Assembly: GCA_046348225.1 (NCBI GenBank)
Contig: JAXMEQ010000006.1
Coordinates: 1-64,000, forward strand
Direction: 5' to 3'
From: JAXMEQ01 sp046348225
GTDB taxonomy: Bacteria > Pseudomonadota > Gammaproteobacteria > Burkholderiales > Burkholderiaceae_C
Length of the DNA: 64,000 nt
A program made the position numbers and the translations under genes. Under the pieces are notes generated by a model. It saw nothing but the letters and a program-made list of their open reading frames with translations, was not told the DNA's origin and ran no database searches. This document shows, piece by piece, positions 37,355 to 50,378 of this stretch (within the stretch, counting starts at the first letter, position 1; every line of letters starts with the position of its first letter).

Positions 37355-38166
37355 GTGGCCACCCCGCCGAAATCCTGCTCCACGGTGGGCCCGGGGTAGT
37401 GAAAACGCACCGGCCCGTCGCTGAGCGCGTTGACGAACTGGTAAACCAGCGGATCCTTCGATTCGCGCACTTCCTGCGGTGTGCCCTGGGCTGCCACCTT
37501 GCCATTGGCCAGCACGATCACCTGATCGGCGATGTGGAAGGTTTCCGGGATTTCATGCGAAACCACCACACTGGTGATGCCCAGCGTGTCGTTGAGTTGA
37601 CGGATCAGGCGCGCCGCGGTGCCGAGCGAAATCGGGTCCAGTCCGGAGAACGGTTCGTCATACATGATGAGGTCCGGATCCAGGGCGATCGCGCGCGCGA
37701 GCGCCACCCGCCGGCTCATGCCGCCCGAAACTTCCGAAGGCATCAGGTCGCGCGCGCCGCGCAGGCCCACCGCATCGAGCTTCATCAGCACGATATCGCG
37801 GATCAGCCGCTCGGACAGGTCGGTATGCTCACGCAGGGGAAAAGCAACGTTGTCGAACACGCTGAGATCGGTAAACAGGGCTCCGAACTGGAACAGCATG
37901 CCCATGCGCCGCCGGACGGCAAAGAGACCCTCACGGTCCAGCTGCCCGACATCGGTGCCGTTGAACAACAGCTCGCCCTTCTGGGCGCGCACCTGGCCGC
38001 CAATCAGGCGCAGCATGGTCGTCTTGCCACCACCTGATGCACCCATCAACGCCGTCACCTTGCCGCGCGGAATCGTCAGGTCGATGTCATCCAGGATCGT
38101 GCGTTCGCCGTAACCGAAACTCAGGTTGCGGCATTCGACGATGAAGGCGGATCGGGATTCGGTCAT
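37351..38166 (-). CDS. mlaF: Lipid ABC transporter ATPase MlaF
   Basis: The 271-residue product has Walker A GASGGGKTT, signature VSGGMSRR, Walker B LIMYDEPFSGLD and an H-loop in VVSHEIPET. It powers the MlaFEDB complex. The start at 38166 (MTESRSAFIVECRN) is preferred; ATG 38187 adds seven unlike residues. It is the first gene of the long mla–murA–his–tat run. Confidence 0.95.
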   Translation of the reverse strand: MTESRSAFIVECRNLSFGYGERTILDDIDLTIPRGKVTALMGASGGGKTTMLRLIGGQVRAQKGELLFNGTDVGQLDREGLFAVRRRMGMLFQFGALFTDLSVFDNVAFPLREHTDLSERLIRDIVLMKLDAVGLRGARDLMPSEVSGGMSRRVALARAIALDPDLIMYDEPFSGLDPISLGTAARLIRQLNDTLGITSVVVSHEIPETFHIADQVIVLANGKVAAQGTPQEVRESKDPLVYQFVNALSDGPVRFHYPGPTVEQDFGGVAT

Positions 38167-38217
38167 GCGGGTCGCGCGCCAGGGCAAATGGGCCCTGGCG
38201 GCAATGAGAAAGGCCGA

Positions 38218-38223
38218 ATCATA
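38218..38223 (-). promoter_or_regulatory. Possible -10 box for the mla–his–tat gene run
   Basis: On the minus strand TATGAT lies 52 bases upstream of the mlaF start. A near-consensus TTCACA lies further upstream (38244–38249), but the 20-base spacer is too long, so the promoter call is weak. A short dyad (CGGGGT/ACCCCG, 38224–38237) touches the -10 box. Confidence 0.3.
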
Positions 38224-38263
38224 CGGGGTTTACCCCGATCGGGTGTGAAGTCGAGTGCCCGGT

Positions 38264-39730
38264 CTAGCGCGGCAGGTCGCTGTAGCCCATCAGGAATTCA
38301 TCCACCGCTCGTGCTGCCTGACGGCCCTCCCGGATGGCCCAGACGACCAGCGACTGGCCGCGACGCACGTCGCCAGCGGCAAAAACCTTGGGTACGCTGG
38401 TCGCGTAACCACCAGTAAAGTCGGTTGTGGCCCGGGCATTGCCCCGTCCGTCTTTTTCCACACCAAACTGCTCCAGCACCGTGGCCACCGGATTCACAAA
38501 GCCCATGGCGAGCAGCACCAGATCTGCCTTGACAACCTGCTCGCTGCCAGGGACCTCGACCATCTTGCCGTCTTTCCATTCCACACGAACGGTTCTCAGA
38601 CCCGTGACCTTGCCTTTCTCGCCGATGAATTCCTTCGTGGAAATGGCAAATTCCCGATCACATCCCTCTTCGTGGCTGGAGCTGGTGCGCAACTTGAGAG
38701 GCCAGTAGGGCCAGACCAGCGGCTTGTTTTCCTGCTCCGGCGGCTGTGGCATGACTTCAAACTGCGTCACGCTCACAGCGCCGTGGCGATTGCTGGTCCC
38801 CACGCAGTCGCTGCCCGTGTCGCCACCGCCAATGACCACCACGTGCTTGCCATCGGCGCGCAGCTGGTGGCCGAGCTTGTCGCCGGCATTGACCTTGTTT
38901 TGCTGAGGCAGGAACTCCATCGCGAAATGGATGCCGTCCAGGTCACGACCCGGCACGGGCAGGTCCCGGGACTGCTCGGAGCCGCCACACAGAATGACGG
39001 CATCGAACTGCTGCTTCAGTTCGTCGGGCGAGACGCTGTCTTTGGCCCAATTGGTCACCTTGCTGCCTTCGGGCAGCTTGCCCACCATCACGCCAGTACG
39101 GAAGGTGATGCCTTCCTTCTGCATTTGCTCGACGCGGCGATCGATGTGCGACTTCTCCATCTTGAAGTCCGGAATGCCATAGCGCAGCAGGCCGCCCACC
39201 CGGTCATTCTTTTCGAACACGGTGACCTCGTGGCCCACACGTGCCAGCTGTTGCGCGGCAGCCAGACCGGCCGGGCCGGAGCCCACGACGGCCACCTTCT
39301 TGCCGGTCTTGTGTTTCGGGGGACGGGCCTGCACCCAACCCTCCGCCCAGGCGCGGTCAATGATGGCATGCTCAATGGACTTGATGCCCACAGCATCATC
39401 ATTCACGTTGAGCGTGCAGGCGGCCTCGCAAGGCGCCGGGCAAATGCGTCCCGTGAATTCGGGGAAATTGTTGGTGCTGTGCAGCACTTCAATCGCGTTC
39501 TTCCAGTCGCCACGGTACACCAGGTCATTGAAGTCCGGAATGATGTTGTTGACAGGGCAGCCGTTGTTGCAAAACGGCGTGCCGCAGTCCATGCAACGCG
39601 CGCTCTGGACCTTGGCTTGCTGCTCGTCCAGCCCGATCACGAATTCCTTGTAGTGCTTCACGCGCTCTGGGACGGGCTTGTAACCCTCCTCGATGCGCTG
39701 GTACTCCATGAAGCCGGTGACTTTTCCCAT
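38264..39730 (-). CDS. gltD: Glutamate synthase small subunit
   Basis: GltD supplies electrons from NADPH to GltB. The 488-residue product has two cysteine clusters for [4Fe-4S] centres (CMDCGTPFCNNGCP and CPAPCEAAC), an FAD-binding VVGSGPAGLAAAQQLA and an NADPH-binding VVIGGGDTGSDC. It lies 21 bases after gltB. Confidence 0.97.
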   Translation of the reverse strand: MGKVTGFMEYQRIEEGYKPVPERVKHYKEFVIGLDEQQAKVQSARCMDCGTPFCNNGCPVNNIIPDFNDLVYRGDWKNAIEVLHSTNNFPEFTGRICPAPCEAACTLNVNDDAVGIKSIEHAIIDRAWAEGWVQARPPKHKTGKKVAVVGSGPAGLAAAQQLARVGHEVTVFEKNDRVGGLLRYGIPDFKMEKSHIDRRVEQMQKEGITFRTGVMVGKLPEGSKVTNWAKDSVSPDELKQQFDAVILCGGSEQSRDLPVPGRDLDGIHFAMEFLPQQNKVNAGDKLGHQLRADGKHVVVIGGGDTGSDCVGTSNRHGAVSVTQFEVMPQPPEQENKPLVWPYWPLKLRTSSSHEEGCDREFAISTKEFIGEKGKVTGLRTVRVEWKDGKMVEVPGSEQVVKADLVLLAMGFVNPVATVLEQFGVEKDGRGNARATTDFTGGYATSVPKVFAAGDVRRGQSLVVWAIREGRQAARAVDEFLMGYSDLPR

Positions 39731-39751
39731 GATGCTTGTCCTTGTCTTCGC

Positions 39752-44482
<4,731 letters not shown>

Positions 44483-44526
44483 GGCGGGCTCCTATGTTTT
44501 TCGCAGGGATAGGGAGCATAGTGCAC

Positions 44527-44543
44527 TGCAACAACAATGCCAA
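44527..44543 (-). promoter_or_regulatory. Sigma-54-like promoter of gltBD
   Basis: On the minus strand TTGGCATTGTTGTTGCA carries the -24 GG and -12 GC with the exact 12-base offset of sigma-54 promoters (GG at 44541–44540, GC at 44529–44528). Transcription would begin near 44516, giving a leader of about 34 bases before gltB. Control by NtrC would make sense for glutamate synthase, but no NtrC site was identified. Confidence 0.5.
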
Positions 44544-44550
44544 GAAAAAT

Positions 44551-44573
44551 AATTGGTGTCAGATTCCAATTAT
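44551..44573 (+). repeat. RAYT flanking repeat, left copy
   Basis: AATTGG…CCAATT forms an imperfect dyad enclosing GTCAGATT, and the copy ends in the shared GTCAGATTCCAATTAT. About 25 bases further in (44598–44610) there is a second, weaker copy reading AAATCGGGGACAC. It begins 8 bases from the sigma-54-like element of gltB. Confidence 0.7.
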
Positions 44574-44665
44574 TTTTCACGTGAGGGTGTCAGCATTAAA
44601 TCGGGGACACATCATTTGGAGTTCCTCAGCTTCTGGTGCACGCTGCCCGCCTCACGCAAGGGCAG

Positions 44666-45352
44666 TTACCCCGCCGAGGGGCGACCCGGCCGGGCCTTGG
44701 CCACGCGCCGGGCGGTGCGCTTCTGCAAATCCGAGACAAAGGATTCACTGCCCAGGGCCCATCCGTGGAGCGCTGATTGCGTCAACAGGGTCTGTTCAGC
44801 GGCGGGCACGCCGGATTGCACAAGTTCCGCATAGGCAGCCTCCCTTGAGAACGGCGTATTTCCAAGCGACCAGTAAAGCGGGTGCGGTGTGACAAGCTTG
44901 TCCGTACGCAGCCCGGCGTAGTGCCCGTGGCTGGACCACGGGTATGCCGCGGCGTCGGCCACGAGACCGGCCCGTACCGGATTGAGATCGATGTAGGCCA
45001 TACAGGCCATCAAATAACGCTCCGCCTGGATCAAGGTCGACTTGTAGCGTCCTTCCCAGAGCGTGCCTGTTCGTACCTGACTGGCATTGAAACGCCTCAC
45101 GTAGCGCCGACCAACAGCCTGCATCAGGCCAGGGATCGACGCCGCGCCTTCGGGGGTGGCCAGCAGATGAAAATGGTTGCTCATCAGCACGTACGCGTGC
45201 ACCGCGACGCCGTGCCTGGAAGCGTTCTCCAGCAGCAGTGCCAGCAACGTCTCATAGTCCGCCGTGGTGGCAAAGATGGCCTGGCGGTTGTTGCCGCGCT
45301 GGATGATGTGATGGGGATAACCGGGTACGGTCAGCCTGGGAAGACGCGCCAT
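44666..45352 (-). CDS. REP-associated tyrosine transposase (RAYT, Y1 family)
   Basis: The 228-residue product has the Y1/HUH transposase pattern: PGYPHHIIQRGNNRQAIF at the N-terminus, the HUH-like MSNHFHLLA near residue 65, and the candidate catalytic tyrosine in YLMACMAYIDLNPVRAGLV. The start at 45352 (MARLPRLTV) fits the family; ATG 45373 adds seven residues. It is flanked by inverted repeats that are its likely substrates. Confidence 0.9.
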   Translation of the reverse strand: MARLPRLTVPGYPHHIIQRGNNRQAIFATTADYETLLALLLENASRHGVAVHAYVLMSNHFHLLATPEGAASIPGLMQAVGRRYVRRFNASQVRTGTLWEGRYKSTLIQAERYLMACMAYIDLNPVRAGLVADAAAYPWSSHGHYAGLRTDKLVTPHPLYWSLGNTPFSREAAYAELVQSGVPAAEQTLLTQSALHGWALGSESFVSDLQKRTARRVAKARPGRPSAG

Positions 45353-45374
45353 GTGGTTCGGAGGAGGTACCAAC

Positions 45375-46223
45375 TCATGATAATTGGAATCTGACCCCGA
45401 TTAAAGATTGCAGGCCGAACTCTTCAAGAATGGCGCGAAGCCTGTCGGCGGCGCTGCGTTTCTTCTGCCCCGTATAGCGAGCGATGATGAGTTCGTTCTT
45501 GAGGCTGTGCTCCCATCCGACCAGTTCCGTCACCGTGACCTGGTACCCGCGGGCTTCCAGGTAGAGGCAGCGCAATACGTTGGTGATCTGGCTGCCCAGT
45601 TCCCGCGTGTGCAAAGGATGCCTCCAAAGCTCCGCCAGGGGCGTTCGCGCCAGGGAGAGCGCCTTGTGCTCCCGCAGACAACTGGCAACTTCCGCCTGGC
45701 AGCATGGCACCAGCACCATGAACCTGGCCTGCTTTTGCAGCCCGAAGGCGATGGCGTCATCGGTGGCGGTGTCGCAGGCGTGCAGCGCCGTCACGACATC
45801 GATGCGCGGGGGCAGTTCAGCGGATGACGCAGATGCCGCCACGCTCAGATTCAGGAACGCCATCCGCCCAAATCCCAGCCGGCTTGCCAGGTCGCGCGAC
45901 TTTTGCACCAGTTCGGTCCGGGTTTCGATGCCATAGATGTGCCCGGTGTCGCGTGCCTTGAAGAACAGGTCGTAAATGATGAAGCCCAGGTAGGACTTGC
46001 CCGCCCCATGATCCGCCAGCGTGATGTCGGCATCAGCGGGCAACTCTTCCAGCAACTTCTCGACAAACTGGAACAGGTGATAGACCTGCTTGAGTTTGCG
46101 CCGGGAATCCTGGTTGAGCCTGCCTTCGCGCGTGAGGATATGCAGTTCCTTGAGCAACTCGACGGACTGATCCGGGCGGATGTCCGGCGCCAGTGCGGGC
46201 GCTGCCTGGGCGCGCGGCCTCAC
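45375..46223 (-). CDS. SAM-dependent methyltransferase, C-terminus encoded by RAYT repeat
   Basis: The 282-residue product has a class I methyltransferase core: motif I-like LADHGAGKSYLGFIIYDLF near residue 70, IYGIETRTELV, and VVTALHACDTATDDAIAFG (the Methyltransf_32-like pattern, with LVPCCQAEV further on). Its substrate is unknown. The final ~10 residues (SLIGVRFQLS and the stop) are encoded by the right-hand RAYT repeat, so the natural C-terminus was replaced or extended. It overlaps the DUF1415 gene by 4 bases. Confidence 0.82.
   Translation of the reverse strand: MRPRAQAAPALAPDIRPDQSVELLKELHILTREGRLNQDSRRKLKQVYHLFQFVEKLLEELPADADITLADHGAGKSYLGFIIYDLFFKARDTGHIYGIETRTELVQKSRDLASRLGFGRMAFLNLSVAASASSAELPPRIDVVTALHACDTATDDAIAFGLQKQARFMVLVPCCQAEVASCLREHKALSLARTPLAELWRHPLHTRELGSQITNVLRCLYLEARGYQVTVTELVGWEHSLKNELIIARYTGQKKRSAADRLRAILEEFGLQSLIGVRFQLS
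45376..45403 (-). repeat. RAYT flanking repeat, right copy
   Basis: On the minus strand it reads AATCGGGGTCAGATTCC and continues through AATTATCATGA. It shares GTCAGATTCCAATTAT with the left copy in inverted orientation. It includes the last codons and stop codon of the methyltransferase gene and lies 27 bases upstream of the RAYT start. Confidence 0.7.
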
Positions 46224-46783
46224 GCCTTGGCCCCCACATCCAGCGCAGCCCAGCCCGCATGGCCCAGTGAACGCAGCGTACGCATGTTGGCTTCGTAAAT
46301 GGCCTCGGGTTCCGCGATGGCCTTCACCGCGCGAGCAATGCTGGCTTCGCGCAACAGGTGCAGTGTGGGATAAGGCGCGCGGTTCGTGCAGTTCGTGATG
46401 TCATCAGGCTCGGTGCCTGCGAACTGGTAGGCCGGGTGAAAGCTGGCGATCTGGATCACACCGTCGAGATCGAGCGCGATCAGCAACCGATCTGCGTCGT
46501 CCAGGAAGTCATTGAATTCGAGGAAATCGGCCAGGCAGCCGGGCGCCATGAGCAGCGTGGTGTCGCGGACTGTTTCATCCAGCGACACGAGCGCACGCAG
46601 TTCAGCCTCCAGATCGGCCAGCAAGGCAGTGGCCGTGACGGCATGGCTGACCGCAAAGTGCACCTGCCCCTTGACATGAACCGCCTTGGCAAAAGGGCAC
46701 AGGTTGAGGCCAATCACCGCGCGTTCCAGCCAGTCGCGCGTGTCCCGCTGGATGGCTTCGACCAGGGAAGAAGAAGGGCTCAC
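46220..46783 (-). CDS. DUF1415 family protein
   Basis: The 187-residue product resembles DUF1415: AVIGLNLCPFAKAVHVKGQVHF near the N-terminus, then FNDFLDDADRLL and FHPAYQFAGTEPDDITNCTNRAPYPTLHLLRE. No function is established. The start is a GTG at 46783 with AGGA seven bases upstream; the much longer open frame upstream is antisense or out-of-frame to the MFS gene. It overlaps the MFS gene stop by 4 bases. Confidence 0.85.
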   Translation of the reverse strand: MSPSSSLVEAIQRDTRDWLERAVIGLNLCPFAKAVHVKGQVHFAVSHAVTATALLADLEAELRALVSLDETVRDTTLLMAPGCLADFLEFNDFLDDADRLLIALDLDGVIQIASFHPAYQFAGTEPDDITNCTNRAPYPTLHLLREASIARAVKAIAEPEAIYEANMRTLRSLGHAGWAALDVGAKA

Positions 46784-48015
46784 GTGGTGTCCTGACGCGG
46801 CGTTGGCGCAGCGCCCGATTCTAGGCGGTCGCGGGCCAGCGCCTCGGCCATGCCACGCGCCAGTCCGATCCCGAACAGGCAGCAGATCCCGGTGACTACC
46901 CAGGTCCAATGCCAGCCACCGGCAACACCGGCCACCCACGCCACGGCCGGCGGGCCCAGGAACTGCCCAAGGGCTGAGCACTGGTGCATCCAGCCGACGG
47001 TGGTGGACACGGTCCCCGCGTCCGGGGCCAACCGCACGGACAGGGAGAACAGGGTTGCCGGAATCATGCCGCCCACCATGGAAAACAACAGGACGGCGAG
47101 GTAGCGCGTCGTCGTACCCCAGGGCACGCCCATCGAAAAAGCCATCCAGGCGCCGAGACCCATGACAGCAAAGCCCAGGTAAAGCAGCTTTTGCGGCGCC
47201 GCGCCGCGCTGCAGCAAGCGCCCCGAGGCGATGTTTCCCACAATGTTGGCGGCCGCCGCCAGCGCCGTCAGCACGGCTGCAAGCCCGCCTGGAACGCTGG
47301 CTTGTGCGTAGATGGACGGCAAAAATCCGATCACCGCCAGCCATTGCCCGGAATACATCGCGAACGACAGCGCCACCAGCCATGGTCCGGGGGCTCCCAG
47401 CGTCAGGCGCAAGCGATCCGGCAATCGCAACGCGGCCGGGGCGTCGCCTCGCGTCACCACTGGCGCGTCGGCCGGGACCGTCCGCCAAACCCACAGGGCC
47501 ATGCCGAACGACACGCACGCCAGACCCAGCCACCATGCCTGCCAGCCCGACACCGCCATCACGACCGGCCCTACCAGCAAGGCCAGCGCTGTGCCCAGCG
47601 GCATGTAGGCACCCCAAAGGCCCAGGGTCGCGTCCATCTGCGCCGGGGGCACCAGCCGGCGGATCAGGCTGGGCGCCGGCATGGCCGCCAGCAGGAAACC
47701 CGCCCCCTCCACAGCACGCAGCGCCATCAGGCTGCTGGCGTCCTGGGCCCAGCCGCCGGCTGCACTGGCTACGCCCAACAACAGCAAGCCACCCAGCATG
47801 CTGCGGCGCAGGCCGATCCCGTCGGCGGTAAGCCCGGCCAGCAGGCCCAGCGTCATGCCTGCCAGTTGCACCAGCGAGAGCAGAAAACCCGCCTGGACCA
47901 GGGTCAAGCTGAGCGCATCGCGCAAAACGGGCAGTGCCGGAGGCAGCTTGCCCACATGCAGGGCCGCGCTGACGCCTGCCAGCACCACCACCACCGCCGG
48001 ATCGATACGCCTCAT
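46780..48015 (-). CDS. MFS transporter (CynX/NimT-like)
   Basis: The 411-residue product has about 12 membrane helices and the MFS loop motif GLLAGLTADGIGLRRSMLGG between helices 2 and 3. It resembles CynX/NimT-type importers, but the substrate cannot be read. It overlaps dgt by 4 bases and DUF1415 by 4 bases. Confidence 0.85.
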   Translation of the reverse strand: MRRIDPAVVVVLAGVSAALHVGKLPPALPVLRDALSLTLVQAGFLLSLVQLAGMTLGLLAGLTADGIGLRRSMLGGLLLLGVASAAGGWAQDASSLMALRAVEGAGFLLAAMPAPSLIRRLVPPAQMDATLGLWGAYMPLGTALALLVGPVVMAVSGWQAWWLGLACVSFGMALWVWRTVPADAPVVTRGDAPAALRLPDRLRLTLGAPGPWLVALSFAMYSGQWLAVIGFLPSIYAQASVPGGLAAVLTALAAAANIVGNIASGRLLQRGAAPQKLLYLGFAVMGLGAWMAFSMGVPWGTTTRYLAVLLFSMVGGMIPATLFSLSVRLAPDAGTVSTTVGWMHQCSALGQFLGPPAVAWVAGVAGGWHWTWVVTGICCLFGIGLARGMAEALARDRLESGAAPTPRQDTT

Positions 48016-49163
48016 GCCGCAGCGCTGTCCAGCAGCCGCTGACCCGTGAGCCGTGCGTGCTCCTTCGCCGCAAACCGGTCCGTCATGCCGGCAATGTAGT
48101 CCGCTACGGCGCGGGGCCGGTCGGCGCGGGTCGCAAATCCGGCCTGCATTTCCGCAGGATGCGCCTGGTAGGCCGCAAACAGGTCGCGTACCACCTGCTG
48201 CGCCTGCAGCGTGGTGTGCGTAACCTGGGCATGCCGGTACAGGTTGTGGAGAAGGAACTGCTTGAGCTGAACCGACTGCAATCGCATGGAAGGGCTGAAA
48301 TCCACCAGCGGTGGCAGACGGCGAACGGCGTCCACATTGTCCGGCCGGGCAGCCTCCAGGGCTGCCCGGGTGGTGTCAATCACGTCATAGACCTGGGCAC
48401 TGAGCATGCGCCGGATGGCCTCATAAAGCAGGCGCCGCCCCAGAAGATGGGGGTGCTCCGCCAATGTCTGCCGGCGGAACCGGTCGAAAAGCTCTACCGC
48501 CTCCAGCTGCTCCAGGGTGATCAGCCCGGAGCGCACGCCGTCGTCAATGTCGTGGGCGTTGTAGGCAATTTCGTCCGCGAGATTGCAAAGCTGGGCTTCC
48601 AGAGTGGGCTGGGTCCGCTCCAGAAACCGCCGGCCGACCCCACCGGGTTCGACAGTTTCCAGCCGGCGCGCGTTGACCACAGAGCAATGCTTGAGAATGC
48701 CCTCGCGCGTCTCGAAGCAAAGGTTCAAGCCGTCAAACTGCGGGTAGCGCTCTTCGAGAGAATCGACCACCCGCAGGCTTTGCAGGTTGTGCTCAAAACC
48801 ACCGTGCTCCGCCATGCAGGCGTTGAGCGCGTCCTGGCCAGCATGACCGAACGGCGTATGCCCCAGATCATGCGCCAGTGCGATGGCCTCCACCAGGTCT
48901 TCATTGAGCCGCAACGCCCGCGCGATGGAGCGGCCCAGTTGCGCCACCTCCAGTGAATGCGTCAGGCGTGTACGGAACAGGTCACCTTCGTGGTTGAGAA
49001 ACACTTGCGTCTTGTAGACCAGGCGACGGAACGCGGTGGAGTGCACGATCCGGTCGCGGTCACGCTGAAACGCCGTGCGCGTTGGCGCGGCGGGCTCCGC
49101 GTGGCGGCGACCACGTGACCTCTGAGGGTCGCAGGCAGCGTCCGCAAGCGTGATGTCAGGCAT
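48012..49163 (-). CDS. dgt: Deoxyguanosinetriphosphate triphosphohydrolase-like protein
   Basis: The 383-residue HD-domain protein hydrolyses dNTPs to nucleoside and triphosphate in its family. Metal ligands are in HSLEVAQLG and ALAHDLGHTPFGHAGQDALN; RTAFQRDRDRIVHSTAFRRLVYKTQVF at the N-terminus is typical. Its leader (49164–49218) is made of repeat copy E. Confidence 0.92.
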   Translation of the reverse strand: MPDITLADAACDPQRSRGRRHAEPAAPTRTAFQRDRDRIVHSTAFRRLVYKTQVFLNHEGDLFRTRLTHSLEVAQLGRSIARALRLNEDLVEAIALAHDLGHTPFGHAGQDALNACMAEHGGFEHNLQSLRVVDSLEERYPQFDGLNLCFETREGILKHCSVVNARRLETVEPGGVGRRFLERTQPTLEAQLCNLADEIAYNAHDIDDGVRSGLITLEQLEAVELFDRFRRQTLAEHPHLLGRRLLYEAIRRMLSAQVYDVIDTTRAALEAARPDNVDAVRRLPPLVDFSPSMRLQSVQLKQFLLHNLYRHAQVTHTTLQAQQVVRDLFAAYQAHPAEMQAGFATRADRPRAVADYIAGMTDRFAAKEHARLTGQRLLDSAAA

Positions 49164-49164
49164 G

Positions 49165-49218
49165 AAAAGTGCCCTTAACCCGCATGGATAATGCGTAAGG
49201 CGCTATGTTTTTCATAGC
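49165..49218 (-). repeat. Dispersed palindromic repeat, copy E
   Basis: On the minus strand the head GCTATGAAAAACATAGC (49218–49202) is followed by GCCTTACGCA and a diverged tail (ATCCATGCGGGTTAAGGGC). It fills the gap between aroB and dgt, which run in the same direction, and forms the dgt leader. Confidence 0.7.
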
Positions 49219-49221
49219 AAA

Positions 49222-50328
49222 TCAACGACAGCAATCGTCGATCACTTCACGCACGAGCGCGTCGGCAGCAGCCTTCGTGGTAGCCCGCCCCGGGCCGTCG
49301 ATCAGCACAAACCGGATTTCCCCCGCCTCGGACTTCTTGTCCACGCGCATCAGTTCCAGATATCGGTCCGCGCCAAGCAACGGCCCCGAAACAGGAAGCC
49401 CCGCCCGCGCAACCAGCGCTGCCAGCCGTTTCACAAAGGCGGCGTCGACCAGACCCAGCTTGTGTGAGAGCGTGGCGGCCATGACCATGCCGCAGCCCAC
49501 CGCTTCGCCATGAAGCCAGCTGCCATAGCCAAGCCCCGCTTCGATGGCGTGGCCAAAGGTGTGGCCGAAGTTCAGGATGGCGCGCAGCCCCGCCTCCCGC
49601 TCGTCCTGGCCCACCACCCACGCCTTGATCTCGCAACTGCGCCGGATGGCATGGGCCAGTGCCTGCGGCTGGCGGGCCACCAGCGCCTCCAGGTTCTCCT
49701 CGATCCAGCCCAGGAAGGTCATGTCGGCGATCGGCCCGTACTTGATGACCTCGGCCAGGCCCGCGCTGAATTCCCTCTGGGGCAGCGTCGTGAGCGTGTC
49801 AAGGTCACAGACAACGCGCACCGGCTGGTAGAAGGCGCCGATCATGTTCTTGCCCAGGGGGTGGTTGATGGCGGTCTTGCCCCCCACGGACGAGTCCACT
49901 TGTGCAAGCAAGGTCGTCGGCACCTGGACAAACGGAACACCTCGCATGTAGCTGGCCGCGGCAAAGCCGGTCATGTCGCCCACGACCCCGCCACCGAGGG
50001 CATAGAGAACCGTCTTGCGGTCACATCCCTGCCCCAGCAAGGCATCGAAAATCAGGTTGAGTGTCTGCCAGTCCTTGTATTGCTCGCCATCGGGCAGCAC
50101 AACGGTATGCACTTTTGCATGGCGTCCGGCGAGCGCCCGCTCCAGCTGAGGCGCATAAAGCGGCGCGACGGTGGCATTCGTCACGATCAGCGCACTGGCC
50201 GAGCGCGGCAAATCCGCCCAGGACGCCGGATCGGCAAGCAGGCCGGCGCCAATGGAAATCTCGTAACTGCGTTCGCCCAGGGCGATGGCAACCTGATGAC
50301 GGCTCAAGGTGTCGGGAACTGCGTTCAT
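49222..50328 (-). CDS. aroB: 3-dehydroquinate synthase
   Basis: AroB cyclises DAHP, step 2 of the shikimate pathway, with NAD and a metal. The 368-residue product has VLPDGEQYKDWQTL, the NAD loop ALGGGVVGDMTGFAAA, VPTTLLAQVDSSVGGKTAINHPLGKNMIG, and the metal ligands in LNFGHTFGHAIE. It lies 50 bases after aroK, as in many proteobacteria. Confidence 0.96.
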   Translation of the reverse strand: MNAVPDTLSRHQVAIALGERSYEISIGAGLLADPASWADLPRSASALIVTNATVAPLYAPQLERALAGRHAKVHTVVLPDGEQYKDWQTLNLIFDALLGQGCDRKTVLYALGGGVVGDMTGFAAASYMRGVPFVQVPTTLLAQVDSSVGGKTAINHPLGKNMIGAFYQPVRVVCDLDTLTTLPQREFSAGLAEVIKYGPIADMTFLGWIEENLEALVARQPQALAHAIRRSCEIKAWVVGQDEREAGLRAILNFGHTFGHAIEAGLGYGSWLHGEAVGCGMVMAATLSHKLGLVDAAFVKRLAALVARAGLPVSGPLLGADRYLELMRVDKKSEAGEIRFVLIDGPGRATTKAAADALVREVIDDCCR

Positions 50329-50378
50329 ACCCCGAGTTTAGAGCCGCCCACCACAGCGTGTGTGCCAGCGGTCAGAGG

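Larger units (their letters stand above)
44551..45395. mobile_element. RAYT unit with inverted flanking repeats
   Basis: A REP-associated tyrosine transposase gene (44666–45352) is bounded by inverted copies of GTCAGATTCCAATTAT (44558–44573 and the complement at 45380–45395). RAYTs are domesticated relatives of IS200/IS605 transposases that act on short palindromic repeats. The unit lies between the gltB promoter and a methyltransferase gene. Confidence 0.75.

Noticed and set aside
38224..38237. CGGGGT/ACCCCG dyad upstream of mlaF as an operator
   Set aside because: The arms are only 6 bp with a 2-base spacer and have no second copy in the window, so it is too weak to report on its own.
44491..44513. 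CCTAT…ATAGG inverted repeat in the gltB leader as a seventh repeat copy
   Set aside because: The arms resemble the repeat head, but the spacing differs and the GCGCCTTGCGCA segment is missing.
44551..45395. RAYT unit as a complete insertion sequence
   Set aside because: There are no long terminal inverted repeats or target-site duplications. The protein and flanking palindromes fit the domesticated RAYT class.
46780..48073. Extension of the DUF1415 frame upstream to 48073
   Set aside because: It overlaps the whole MFS gene in another frame. The GTG at 46783 has a good ribosome site and family similarity starts there.
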